Shown here piece after piece: positions 7,350 to 14,522 of a stretch of DNA of 20,067 nt; the first letter of the stretch is position 1; the number at the start of each line of letters is the position of its first letter. Made by a program: the position numbers and the translations under genes. The notes beneath the pieces were generated by a model. It searched no databases, was not told where the DNA came from, and saw only the letters and a program-made list of their open reading frames with translations. The stretch comes from JAKOQB01 sp036824465 (GTDB lineage: Bacteria > Pseudomonadota > Gammaproteobacteria > Burkholderiales > Burkholderiaceae_F). The stretch covers positions 1-20,067 of the forward strand of contig DAITAC010000076.1 of assembly GCA_036824465.1 (NCBI GenBank). Reading direction: 5' to 3'.

Positions 7350-7640
7350 ATGCGAATCGTCGTCTCCGAGTTCATGGACGAGCGCGCGGTCGCGCAACTG
7401 GACGCGCGGCATGAGGTTTTGTACGAGCCCAAACTGGTCGACGACCCGGCGCGACTGCACATCGAAACGGCTGGCTGCGAGGCGGTGAAGATCCTATTCA
7501 CCCGGGAGATCGAGGAGCGCGCCCGCACGCAAGGCTTCCGCGTCGATCCGCGCGGCGCGGACAAGTTCGGCGAGTTCCTGAAGAGCGAAGTCGAGCGGTG
7601 GGGACGCGTGATCAAGACCGCCGGGATCAGGGCGGACTGA
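7350..7640 (+). pseudogene. Chimeric remnant: start of a SlcC-like 2-hydroxyacid dehydrogenase fused to the end of a TctC-type binding protein
   Basis: The open frame of 96 codons matches no single family. Residues 1-36 (starting MRIVVSEFMDE, ending LVDDPARL) look like the N-terminus of D-isomer-specific 2-hydroxyacid dehydrogenases of the (S)-sulfolactate dehydrogenase (SlcC) type. Residues from about 53 to the end (FRVDPRGADKFGEFLKSEVE and then WGRVIKTAGI) look like the C-terminus of a Bug/TctC periplasmic binding protein. The join lies near 7458-7505. There is no Rossmann motif, catalytic site or signal peptide, so it is very likely non-functional. It starts 31 bases after suyB without a clear ribosome binding site and overlaps the 3' end of the convergent lacI-type gene by 14 bases. 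A deletion between two neighbouring genes is the simplest explanation. Confidence 0.75.
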
Positions 7641-8694
7641 TTCCGCGAGCTTTCTTCGCGCTGCGCAACTCGCGCGGCGCGGGCCCGCTCGATTCGCGCA
7701 CCACCAGCGCCACCTCGATTTCAGTCGCATTCGGAACCGGCTCGCCGCGCAGCGCGGCGACCAGGCAATCGGCGGCGGTGCGCCACATCTCCTCGGCCGG
7801 CACGCGCACGGTGGTCAGCGCGGGTTGAACGTGGCGCGCGAGTTCAAGGTCGTCGAAGCCGACGATCGACACTTCGCCGGGCACCGCCAGGCCCATCCGT
7901 TGCGCCTCGAGCAGCGCGCCGAATGCGAGCACGTCGTTGCCGCACAGCACAGCGGTCGGTCGCGGCGTGCGCGACATCAGTTCGCGGAACCCGTCCCGCG
8001 CATCGGCCAGCGTGTACCGCCTTTCGACGATGCGCGCGGCCGGCAGGTCGAGCCCAGCGCCTTTCAGGGCCCGGCGCGCGCCTTCGATGCGCGCCTTGGC
8101 ACGGTCGTTGTCGCGGGTGATTCCCGCCAGCATGGCAATGCGGCGATGGCCCAGGTCGATCAGGTAGCGCGCCGCCTTTGCCATCGCTTCCGCGTTGTCG
8201 AAACCCACGCAGGTCGAGCCTTCCGGACCCGGGCAGACCATCACGTGCACGCACGGCAGGCCCCGCTGTTGCAGGAACCGCAGCAGTTCCGGCCGCTGGC
8301 TGAATCCGCACAGCACGAGTGCATCGGCGCCCCGCGTCACGAGGTTGACCGCCTGCCGCATTTCCGTTTCGACGTCGTAGTCGCTGGTGGCGATCAGCAG
8401 TTGATAACCGGCCTGCGCCAGCCGGCGCTGCAGCGAGTCGATCGCCTTGGCGAAGATTGCGTTGTCGACGGTGGGGAAGACCGCACCCACAGTGCCGGTG
8501 CGCCGGAGCATCAGCGACCGTGCGCCGGAGTGCGGGACGTAGCCCAGACGCGCCACCGCCGCCTCCACCTGCGCCCGCAGCTTGCTGCGCACCGAGTCCG
8601 GCCGGTTCAGCACACGCGATACGGTCGCGGTCGAAACCCCGGCCGCGGCGGCAACGTCGTCGATTGTCGGAGGCGAATTGTCGACAGCGGACAT
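7627..8694 (-). CDS. LacI-family transcriptional regulator
   Basis: The 355-residue protein begins with the LacI helix-turn-helix and hinge (PTIDDVAAAAGVSTATVSRV near residues 9-28, then NRPDSVRSKLRAQVEAAVAR), followed by a two-lobed sugar-binding-protein-like effector domain (VGAVFPTVDNAIF, GHRRIAMLAG, PTAVLCGNDVLAFG, SIVGFDDLELARH). It is divergent from the ABC importer. Three near-identical cre-like sites occur at its own promoter, the importer promoter and before the hpsN-like gene, so it probably represses or activates all of these. The ATG at 8694 directly precedes the DNA-binding domain; a start at 8796 would add 34 unrelated residues. The effector is unknown; DHPS or a pathway intermediate is likely from context. 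Confidence 0.95.
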   Translation of the reverse strand: MSAVDNSPPTIDDVAAAAGVSTATVSRVLNRPDSVRSKLRAQVEAAVARLGYVPHSGARSLMLRRTGTVGAVFPTVDNAIFAKAIDSLQRRLAQAGYQLLIATSDYDVETEMRQAVNLVTRGADALVLCGFSQRPELLRFLQQRGLPCVHVMVCPGPEGSTCVGFDNAEAMAKAARYLIDLGHRRIAMLAGITRDNDRAKARIEGARRALKGAGLDLPAARIVERRYTLADARDGFRELMSRTPRPTAVLCGNDVLAFGALLEAQRMGLAVPGEVSIVGFDDLELARHVQPALTTVRVPAEEMWRTAADCLVAALRGEPVPNATEIEVALVVRESSGPAPRELRSAKKARGISPP

Positions 8695-8700
8695 GGCGCG

Positions 8701-8730
8701 AATGTACGCGCTTTCAGAGCGTGGCGACAA
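8701..8730 (-). promoter_or_regulatory. Candidate lacI-type gene promoter giving a nearly leaderless mRNA
   Basis: On the minus strand TTGTCG (8725-8730) and TACATT (8701-8706) are 18 bases apart and match four of six positions in the -10 box. The start codon at 8694 lies only seven bases beyond the -10 box, and no Shine-Dalgarno sequence precedes it, so the message may be leaderless. An operator (8703-8716) falls between and over these boxes, which would give autoregulation. Confidence 0.4.
8703..8716. promoter_or_regulatory. LacI-family operator at the lacI-type gene promoter
   Basis: TGTACGCGCTTTCA differs at one position from the site at 12394-12407, and the match extends to 17 of 18 bases when the flank from 8699 is included. 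It fits the cre-like LacI/GalR consensus TGWAANCGNTNWCA except for one base. Its position over the lacI-type promoter suggests autoregulation. Confidence 0.65.
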
Positions 8731-8784
8731 GGTCGGCCGTGATGCGACGCAGGATGAAACGCTTCGTGCCGGCGCGAAAAACGC

Positions 8785-8813
8785 TTGACTCGACATCGGG
8801 CGGGCGGCAGAAT
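8785..8813 (+). promoter_or_regulatory. Promoter of the ABC importer operon
   Basis: TTGACT (8785-8790) and CAGAAT (8808-8813) are exactly 17 bases apart, matching five of six and four of six consensus positions. Transcription would begin around 8820, inside the operator 8813-8826, and leave a leader of about 54 bases before the GTG at 8874. Confidence 0.6.
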
Positions 8814-8826
8814 GAAAGCGCTTACA
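8813..8826. promoter_or_regulatory. LacI-family operator at the ABC importer promoter
   Basis: TGAAAGCGCTTACA is the exact reverse complement of the site at 12394-12407 and fits the cre-like consensus. The core AAGCGCTT is a perfect palindrome at 8816-8823. It starts at the last base of the -10 box and covers the expected transcription start, a classic repressor position. Confidence 0.75.
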
Positions 8827-8873
8827 AGAAGAATACCGCAGCAGTCACAACCCTGCGAAGGAGACCCCGCCCC

Positions 8874-9665
8874 GTGAGTTCGCCCGCGCCGGCCCGCAAG
8901 GTGCTGAGCACTCTCGGCACGACGCTGGGCGCGGTCACCGTGCTGCTCGCGTTGTGGCACGTGCTGACGGCGGCCACCGGTTTCATTTCGACGGCGCGCT
9001 TTCCTGCCCCGCTCGAAGTGTTCGATGCGTTCAAGCAGATCGCCATCGAGGGCTACAGCAACGGCCGCTGGCACGAGCACGTGCTGCGCAGCGTGCTGCT
9101 GGTGACGATGGGCTTCATCGTCTCGTCGTCGATCGGCGTCACACTCGGACTCGCGATGGGCGCAAGTCGAAAGGTCGAGGCTTTTGTCAATCCGATCTTC
9201 CTGCTGCTGCGTCCGATTCCGCCGCTGGCATGGATTCCGCTCGCGATCGTCTGGCTTGGTCTCGGCGACGCGGCCAAGATCATGGTGATCTTCTTCGCCG
9301 CGTTCGTTCCGTCAGTGATCAACAGCTACACGGGTGTGCGCCAGATCGACAAGCCGATCTTCGAAGCGGCGTCGATGCTGGATGTCACCGGCTGGCGCTA
9401 CTGGCGTGAAGTGCTGATCCCGGGCGCCATGCCCAGCATTTTCACCGGGCTACGGCTATCGCTGCAGGCGTCGTGGACCACGCTGGTTGCGGCCGAGCTC
9501 ATCGGCGCGCTGTGGGGGCTGGGCCAGATCCTGAACCAGGCCGCACAGGACATCTTTCCGGCCATGATCCTGGTCGGCATGCTCAGCGTGGCGTTGTGCG
9601 GATGGCTGATGACGCTCGCGCTCGGCTGGGTCGAGTCGCGTGTCACCCCCTGGAAGGTGCGTTGA
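8874..9665 (+). CDS. NitT/TauT-type ABC transporter permease 1
   Basis: This 263-residue inner-membrane protein belongs to the SsuC/TauC permease family. It has a hydrophobic N-terminal segment, about six membrane spans, the motif LLRPIPPLAWIPLAIVW typical of this family, and the EAA loop EAASMLDVTGWRYW followed by LIPGAMPSI, which contacts the ATPase. The GTG at 8874 was chosen because GAAGGAG (8857-8863) sits at good distance; a longer frame reaching back to 8457 would run through the promoter and lacI-type gene. It overlaps permease 2 by one base (TGATG). Family members import alkanesulfonates, taurine, nitrate, cyanate, riboflavin or pyrimidine precursors; a C3 sulfonate is the inference here. 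Confidence 0.93.
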   Translation: MSSPAPARKVLSTLGTTLGAVTVLLALWHVLTAATGFISTARFPAPLEVFDAFKQIAIEGYSNGRWHEHVLRSVLLVTMGFIVSSSIGVTLGLAMGASRKVEAFVNPIFLLLRPIPPLAWIPLAIVWLGLGDAAKIMVIFFAAFVPSVINSYTGVRQIDKPIFEAASMLDVTGWRYWREVLIPGAMPSIFTGLRLSLQASWTTLVAAELIGALWGLGQILNQAAQDIFPAMILVGMLSVALCGWLMTLALGWVESRVTPWKVR

Positions 9666-10447
9666 TGCTCGAACCGAAGCTCGACGCGCGCAGTTTCTGG
9701 ACGCTGACGGTGGCAGGTGCAGTGGCGCTGTTCGGCGTCTGGTCGCTCGCGGCGCTGTCGGGAATCACCTCGCGCACCTTTCTGCCGGCGCCGTGGGATG
9801 TGCTGGCGCGGTTTGCCCAACTCACGGTCGAACCGTTCGTTGGCCACGTGCTGCACGAACACCTTCTGTCGAGCCTGCAGCGTTTCGGTTTCGGTTTCGT
9901 GCTGGCGGTGATCGTCGGCATCCCGCTCGGCCTGCTGATGGCGTGGTTTGGGTGGGTCGACCGGCTCGTCTCTCCCCTGTTCGAAACGGTGCGTTTCATC
10001 GCGCCGATCGCCTGGGTGCCATTCGCCGCGCTGTGGTTCGGCACCGGCATCGGCGGCCCAGTGCTGATCATCTTTATGGGCGCGTTTCCGCCGGTGCTGA
10101 TCAACACCTACCGCGGTGCCAAGAACGTCGATCGCAAGTACATCGAAGCCGCGCAGATGCTCGGCGCCGGCAGCATACGTGCGATGACGCAGGTGCTGCT
10201 GCCGGCGGCAGTGCCGTCGATCGTTGCCGGCCTGCGCATTTCGGCCGGCCTGGGATGGCAGTCCCTCGTGGGTGCGGAACTGATCGTCGCCTCGAGTGGC
10301 GTGGGTTACCTGATGGTCAAGGGACAGGCGGCGATATCGACCGCGACCGTCATGAGCGGAATGATCGCGATCGGCGTGATCGGCTTCCTGATCGACGTCG
10401 CGCTGCGGCGCGTGCAGTTGGTGATCGAAGCGCGCCGCGGCGTATAG
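9665..10447 (+). CDS. NitT/TauT-type ABC transporter permease 2
   Basis: The second permease (260 residues) has the same layout: an N-terminal span, a central PIAWVPFAALWFGTG motif, and the EAA loop EAAQMLGAGSIRAM followed by LLPAAVPSI. Most sulfonate or nitrate importers of this class have one permease gene forming a homodimer; here two distinct permeases probably form a heterodimer with one ATPase. The ATG at 9665 overlaps the stop of permease 1, implying translational coupling. A longer in-frame reading from 9473 would lie within permease 1 and was rejected. It resembles permease 1 only moderately, so an old duplication is more likely than a recent one. Confidence 0.93.
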   Translation: MLEPKLDARSFWTLTVAGAVALFGVWSLAALSGITSRTFLPAPWDVLARFAQLTVEPFVGHVLHEHLLSSLQRFGFGFVLAVIVGIPLGLLMAWFGWVDRLVSPLFETVRFIAPIAWVPFAALWFGTGIGGPVLIIFMGAFPPVLINTYRGAKNVDRKYIEAAQMLGAGSIRAMTQVLLPAAVPSIVAGLRISAGLGWQSLVGAELIVASSGVGYLMVKGQAAISTATVMSGMIAIGVIGFLIDVALRRVQLVIEARRGV

Positions 10448-10464
10448 GAACGGGAGCAGGCACA

Positions 10465-11262
10465 GTGGCCAACATCGTGTTCGAAAGCGTGCAGCGGGTG
10501 TTTCGCCAGGGCGGCAACGACTTCGTGGCGCTCAAAGACATCGACCTCGAAGTGCAGGATCGTGAGTTCGTCGCCATCGTGGGACCGTCGGGTTGCGGCA
10601 AGACGACCTGCATGCGGATGGCCGCCGGTCTCGAGCATCCGACCGGCGGACACGTGAAGGTCGACGGCATCGAAGTCACGCGGCCCGGTCCCGATCGTGC
10701 AGTGGTGTTCCAGGCCTTCGCGCTGTTTCCATGGAAGACGGTGTGGGACAACATCGAGTTCGGGCTGCTGTCGCTCGGGGTCGAGTCCGGCGAACGCAGG
10801 CGCCGCATCGAGCATTACATCGGGTTGATGGGACTGAAGGGTTACGAACAGGCCTATCCGCATCAGCTCTCTGGCGGCATGCAGCAACGCGTGGCGATTG
10901 CGCGCGCCTACGTGCTCGACCCCAAGGTGCTGCTGATGGACGAGCCCTTCGGCGCGCTCGACGCGCAGACGCGGGTCGTAATGCAGGAAGAACTGGTGCG
11001 GCTGGCGCGCCAGAATCCGCGCACGGTGCTCTTCATCACGCACGCGGTCGAGGAGGCGGTGTATCTGGCCGACCGCATTGTTGTGATGTCGCGCCGGCCG
11101 GGCACCATCCGCGAGATCATCGACGTGAAGTCAGTGCGCGGGGCCGAGCACTGGGATGCGCTACCGCGCATCGAGGACGTGATGGATCTGCCCTCGTTCG
11201 TCCACCTTCGCACCCATGTATGGAAACTGCTGCGCGACCAGCAGGGCGGCGATGTACATTGA
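10465..11262 (+). CDS. NitT/TauT-type ABC transporter ATP-binding protein
   Basis: The 265-residue cytoplasmic ATPase has every expected motif: Walker A GPSGCGKT (40-47), Q-loop Gln83 in VVFQAFALFPW, signature LSGGMQQR (135-142), Walker B VLLMDEP (155-161), D-loop GALD and switch His193 in ITHAVEEAV. The Q-loop wording FQxxxLFPW and the C-terminal tail are typical of the SsuB/TauB/NrtD group. The GTG at 10465 is preceded by GGGAGCAGG and begins MANIVFESV, a normal start for the family; the same frame is open upstream to 9640 only as a shadow of the permease gene. It lies 17 bases after permease 2. It powers import through the two permeases. Confidence 0.95.
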   Translation: MANIVFESVQRVFRQGGNDFVALKDIDLEVQDREFVAIVGPSGCGKTTCMRMAAGLEHPTGGHVKVDGIEVTRPGPDRAVVFQAFALFPWKTVWDNIEFGLLSLGVESGERRRRIEHYIGLMGLKGYEQAYPHQLSGGMQQRVAIARAYVLDPKVLLMDEPFGALDAQTRVVMQEELVRLARQNPRTVLFITHAVEEAVYLADRIVVMSRRPGTIREIIDVKSVRGAEHWDALPRIEDVMDLPSFVHLRTHVWKLLRDQQGGDVH

Positions 11263-11281
11263 GCACACTCAGAGGAGACAC

Positions 11282-12346
11282 ATGATGGCACTGCAGTTCA
11301 CTCACGCGCTTCGCAACTCCGCATTTGCCGCCGCGTTGGCACTCGGCATGTCCGTCCCCATCGGCGCGCAGGCCCAGACCGAAATCAAGGTCAGCTACCA
11401 GCCGGCGCTGTACTGGGCACTGCCCTTCTTCGTGGCCACCGAGAAGAACTGGTGGGCCGAGGTCGGGCTCAAGCCGGTGTTTTCCACCTTCCCGGCCGGC
11501 GTGCCGCAGATCGCCGCGTCGGCGTCGAAGTCGTGGGATGTCGGCGGCACGGGCTCGGTGCCCGCGGTGCTTGGCCACGTGCGTTTCGGCATCAAGACGA
11601 TCGGCCTCACCAACGACGAATCGGCAGGCAACGCGCTGCTGGTACGCAAGGAAGTCGCCGACAAGTTCATCAAGGCGCCGCAGAGCATGAAGGGCCAGAC
11701 CATCGTGCTGACCGCCAACTCCACGGGCGACTACGCGGTGCAGTCGTGCCTGAAGAAGTACGGCATCGCCAAGGCGGATGTGACGATCAAGAACATGGGC
11801 CAGGCCGAGATCATCTCGGCGGTGTCGTCGAACAATGCCGACCTCGCCGGCCTGTGGGCGCCCAACATGTACACGCTCGAAGAGAAAGCCGGCGCCAAGG
11901 TGCTGTGCTCCGGCAAAGAGGGCGGCGTGGTCGTGCCGGGGGCGTTGATCGCGCGGGGTGATTACGCGCAGCAGAACCCGGAGAACGTGGCGAAGTTCCT
12001 CGCCGTCTATCTGCGCGCCTGGAAATGGATGAACGCCAACAAGACCGAGGCGATCGCGATGATGAAGAAGTTCTACGACCAGGGTGGCGTATCGATCAGC
12101 GATGCGTCGATGCGGCGCGAGTTCGACACGCGGCCGACTTTCGATCTCGCGCAGCAGCTGGCGCGGATGGATCGCGCGCGCGGCAACTCCGACATGGATG
12201 TGTGGTTCGGCCAGATCGCGATCTTCATGCGCGGCACCGGCGCGATCCAGACCGTACCGCAGCCCACCGATTTCATCACTGATGAATTCATGAAGCGCGT
12301 ACAGGCCGATCCCAAACTGCGCGATTTCGCCAATCGCACCAACTAG
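11282..12346 (+). CDS. ABC transporter periplasmic substrate-binding protein (NMT1/SsuA-like)
   Basis: This 354-residue protein has a signal peptide with a hydrophobic core (residues 13-28) and a likely cleavage after AQA at 31. The mature part starts TEIKVSYQPALYWALPFFVA, as in NitT/TauT binding proteins, and has the usual WDVGGTGSVPAVLG and GLWAPNMYTLEEKAG segments. It would bind the substrate in the periplasm and deliver it to the two permeases. AGAGGAGA (11271-11278) serves either the ATG at 11282 or the adjacent one at 11285. Unlike many operons of this class the binding protein is the last gene, followed by a terminator-like hairpin. The ligand cannot be read from sequence; DHPS or sulfolactate is inferred from the neighbouring enzymes. 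Confidence 0.93.
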   Translation: MMALQFTHALRNSAFAAALALGMSVPIGAQAQTEIKVSYQPALYWALPFFVATEKNWWAEVGLKPVFSTFPAGVPQIAASASKSWDVGGTGSVPAVLGHVRFGIKTIGLTNDESAGNALLVRKEVADKFIKAPQSMKGQTIVLTANSTGDYAVQSCLKKYGIAKADVTIKNMGQAEIISAVSSNNADLAGLWAPNMYTLEEKAGAKVLCSGKEGGVVVPGALIARGDYAQQNPENVAKFLAVYLRAWKWMNANKTEAIAMMKKFYDQGGVSISDASMRREFDTRPTFDLAQQLARMDRARGNSDMDVWFGQIAIFMRGTGAIQTVPQPTDFITDEFMKRVQADPKLRDFANRTN

Positions 12347-12359
12347 GCGACAACGGCAG

Positions 12360-12382
12360 AGGCGGCTGCGGCCGCCTTTATT
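12360..12382 (+). terminator. Intrinsic-terminator-like hairpin after the ABC importer operon
   Basis: AGGCGGC (12360-12366) and GCCGCCT (12371-12377) form a perfect seven-pair GC-rich stem with a four-base TGCG loop. It is followed directly by TTATT. It lies 14 bases after the binding-protein stop and before the operator of the hpsN-like gene, so it probably separates two transcription units. The short, interrupted T-tract suggests incomplete termination. Confidence 0.65.
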
Positions 12383-12393
12383 CCCGACCCGAA

Positions 12394-12407
12394 TGTAAGC
12401 GCTTTCA
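12394..12407. promoter_or_regulatory. LacI-family operator upstream of the hpsN-like gene
   Basis: TGTAAGCGCTTTCA fits the cre-like consensus TGWAANCGNTNWCA at every fixed position and is the exact reverse complement of the site at 8813-8826. All three sites also share a GAATG start on the plus strand. It ends 27 bases before the ATG at 12435. I see no convincing -35/-10 pair, so the promoter of this unit remains unplaced. Confidence 0.75.
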
Positions 12408-12434
12408 ACATACCAGACAGATTGGAAAACCCCG

Positions 12435-13748
12435 ATGGCACTTACCTACCTGAAGAAAGCCAGCAAGACACCTGACACCGAAACCGCCACCGCGCAGAAG
12501 GTGGTCAACGAAATGCTGGCGACGATCGAACGCGGCCGCGAAAATGCGGTGCGCGACTACGCGAAGTCACTCGACAAGTGGACCGGTGAGATTGTGATGA
12601 CGGAAGCCGCGATCAACGCCGCGCTGCGCGACGTGCCGGCGAGCGTGAAACGCGACATCGACTTTGCCGCGAAGCAGGTGTTCGATTTCGCCGTCGCCCA
12701 GCGCAAGTCGATCGAGGATTTCTCGGTCGAACTGCACGCCGGCGTCACCGCCGGCCAGCGCGTCATCCCGGTCAATGTCGTCGGCTGCTATGCCCCGGCC
12801 GGCCGCTACGCGCACATCGCGTCGGCCTACATGACGGTCGCCACCGCGAAAGCCGCCGGCGTGAAGACGATCATCGCCTGCTCGTCGCCCTTCCGCGGCG
12901 GTGGCATGCATCCGTATGTGCTGTACGCGTTCAAGGCCGCCGGCGCCAACGTGATCATGACGCTTGGCGGCGTACAGGCGATCGCGACGTTGGCGTATGG
13001 CCTGTTCACCGGCAAACCGGCCGACGTGGTGGTCGGACCCGGCAACAAGTTCGTTGCCGAGGCCAAGCGCACGCTATTTGGCAAGGTCGGCATCGATGTG
13101 TTCGCCGGCCCCTCGGAGGTGGCGGTGATTGCCGATGCGAGCTCCGATCCCGCGATCGTCGCCAGCGACCTCGTCGGCCAGGCCGAGCACGGCCATGAAT
13201 CGCCGGCATGGCTCTTCACCGATTCGCGCGCGCTGGCGGAGGACGTGATGACGCGGGTGCCGAGGCTGATCGACACGCTACCGCCGACCGCACGCGATGC
13301 CGCGGCGGCCGCGTGGCGCGATTACGGCGAAGTGATCCTGTGCGATTCGCGTGAGGAGATCGTCGAGGTCTCGGACCGCTACGCCTCCGAACATCTCGAA
13401 GTGCACGCACGCGACCTCGACTGGTGGCTTGCGAACCTGACCTGCTACGGGTCACTGTTCCTCGGCGAGGAAACCACCGTCGCCTTCGGCGACAAGACCA
13501 GTGGTCCGAATCATGTGCTGCCGACCAAGGGAGCGGCACGCTATTCCGGTGGCCTGTCGGTGCACAAGTTCATGAAGACGCTGACCTGGCAGCGGATGAC
13601 ACGCGAGGCGAACCGGCAACTGGCGCAGGTGACCGCGCGCGTGTCGCGCCTCGAAGGCATGGAGGCACACGCGCGCACTGCGGACGACCGGCTCGCCAAG
13701 TACTTTCCAGGCGAGAAGTTCGATCTCGGCGCGTCGGTCGAGGTATGA
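12435..13748 (+). CDS. hpsN: Sulfopropanediol 3-dehydrogenase (HpsN-like, histidinol dehydrogenase family)
   Basis: The 437-residue protein has the HisD fold with all active-site residues: zinc ligands Gln249 and His252 (GQAEHGHESPAW), general bases Glu319-His320 (YASEHLEV), Asp353 (FGDKTSGPNHVLPT) and His412 (LEGMEAHA). The wording LGEETTVAFGDKTSGPNH, AWRDYGEVILCDSREE and the start LTYLKKA resemble HpsN, which oxidises (R)-2,3-dihydroxypropane-1-sulfonate to (R)-sulfolactate with two NAD+, rather than biosynthetic HisD. No other histidine gene is nearby, while suyAB and a sulfonate-type importer are. The ATG at 12435 has only a weak GGAAAA upstream. Its stop overlaps the next start (ATGA). 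An HisD-like dehydrogenase for a different hydroxyl substrate is the alternative. Confidence 0.82.
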   Translation: MALTYLKKASKTPDTETATAQKVVNEMLATIERGRENAVRDYAKSLDKWTGEIVMTEAAINAALRDVPASVKRDIDFAAKQVFDFAVAQRKSIEDFSVELHAGVTAGQRVIPVNVVGCYAPAGRYAHIASAYMTVATAKAAGVKTIIACSSPFRGGGMHPYVLYAFKAAGANVIMTLGGVQAIATLAYGLFTGKPADVVVGPGNKFVAEAKRTLFGKVGIDVFAGPSEVAVIADASSDPAIVASDLVGQAEHGHESPAWLFTDSRALAEDVMTRVPRLIDTLPPTARDAAAAAWRDYGEVILCDSREEIVEVSDRYASEHLEVHARDLDWWLANLTCYGSLFLGEETTVAFGDKTSGPNHVLPTKGAARYSGGLSVHKFMKTLTWQRMTREANRQLAQVTARVSRLEGMEAHARTADDRLAKYFPGEKFDLGASVEV

Positions 13749-14512
13749 GACTGGGAAAGCTCTTCGACCTGACGGGCCGCCGCGCGCTCGTCACGGGCGG
13801 CAACTCCGGCATCGGCGAAGCGATGGCGCACGCGCTCGGCCTCGCAGGAGCCCGAGTGCTGCTGGTCGCGCGGCGCGAGGCAGAACTGAACGCTGCGACC
13901 AGGCGCCTGAACAATGACGGCATCGACGCGCACTGGTTCGCGGCCGACCTGACCGACGTGACCGCACTGCGCACGTGCGCGGCCGCCGCCGAACAGCGCG
14001 CGGGAGGTATCGACATCCTCGTCAATGCCGCCGGCATCAACCTGCGGCAATCGTTTGCCGAAATCACGCCTGAAAGCTGGCAGACGCAGATCGAGCTGCT
14101 CTTGACGGCGCCCTTCTTTCTCGCACAAGCGCTCGCACCGGGCATGAAGGGGCGAAACTGGGGCCGCATCATCAACATCGCTTCGCTGCAGAGCTATCGG
14201 GCGTTTGCCAACAGCGCGCCGTACGGCGCCGCCAAGGGCGGCATACTGCAGCTGACACGCGCGATCGCACAGGAATGGTCGCCGCACGGCATCACCTGCA
14301 ACGCGATCGGTCCCGGCTTTTTCCCGACCGCGCTGACCGCACCCGTGTTCGACAACCCCGACCTCGCCGCACGCAACGCCGCGCAAACCGCGATCGGCCG
14401 CAACGGCAAGCTCGAGGACCTGTACGGTGTGACCGTGTTTCTGGCCAGCGAGGCCAGCGCCTACATCACCGGGCAGACCCTGATGGTCGACGGCGGATTC
14501 ACCGCACGATAG
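13745..14512 (+). CDS. Short-chain dehydrogenase/reductase, candidate DHPS 2-dehydrogenase
   Basis: This classical 255-residue SDR has the cofactor motif TGGNSGIG (17-24), NAAG (94-97), catalytic Ser147 and the Tyr160-xxx-Lys164 pair in YGAAKGG. The C-terminal GQTLMVDGGFTAR is usual for gluconate 5-dehydrogenase/FabG-like members. The arginine-rich RR at 43-44 after strand two hints at NADP binding but is not decisive. Its ATG overlaps the hpsN-like stop by four bases. In the known DHPS route two dehydrogenases (HpsO, HpsP) are proposed to interconvert DHPS enantiomers through the 2-keto form; this protein and the next would fit that pair. The role is inferred from position; a polyol or sugar-acid dehydrogenase is possible. 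Confidence 0.9.
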   Translation: MRLGKLFDLTGRRALVTGGNSGIGEAMAHALGLAGARVLLVARREAELNAATRRLNNDGIDAHWFAADLTDVTALRTCAAAAEQRAGGIDILVNAAGINLRQSFAEITPESWQTQIELLLTAPFFLAQALAPGMKGRNWGRIINIASLQSYRAFANSAPYGAAKGGILQLTRAIAQEWSPHGITCNAIGPGFFPTALTAPVFDNPDLAARNAAQTAIGRNGKLEDLYGVTVFLASEASAYITGQTLMVDGGFTAR

Positions 14513-14522
14513 GAAATCTCCG

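Noticed and set aside
8457..8873. Extended N-terminus of permease 1 upstream of the GTG at 8874
   Set aside because: The extra residues are read through the lacI-type gene, both promoters and an operator, and have no membrane-protein character.
9640..10464. Extended N-terminus of the ABC ATPase
   Set aside because: The frame is merely open across permease 2; the ATPase domain begins directly at the GTG at 10465 with a ribosome binding site.
12435..13748. Histidinol dehydrogenase of histidine biosynthesis
   Set aside because: No other his gene is near, the gene sits behind a LacI-type operator with an SDR and an ADH, and its sequence resembles HpsN.
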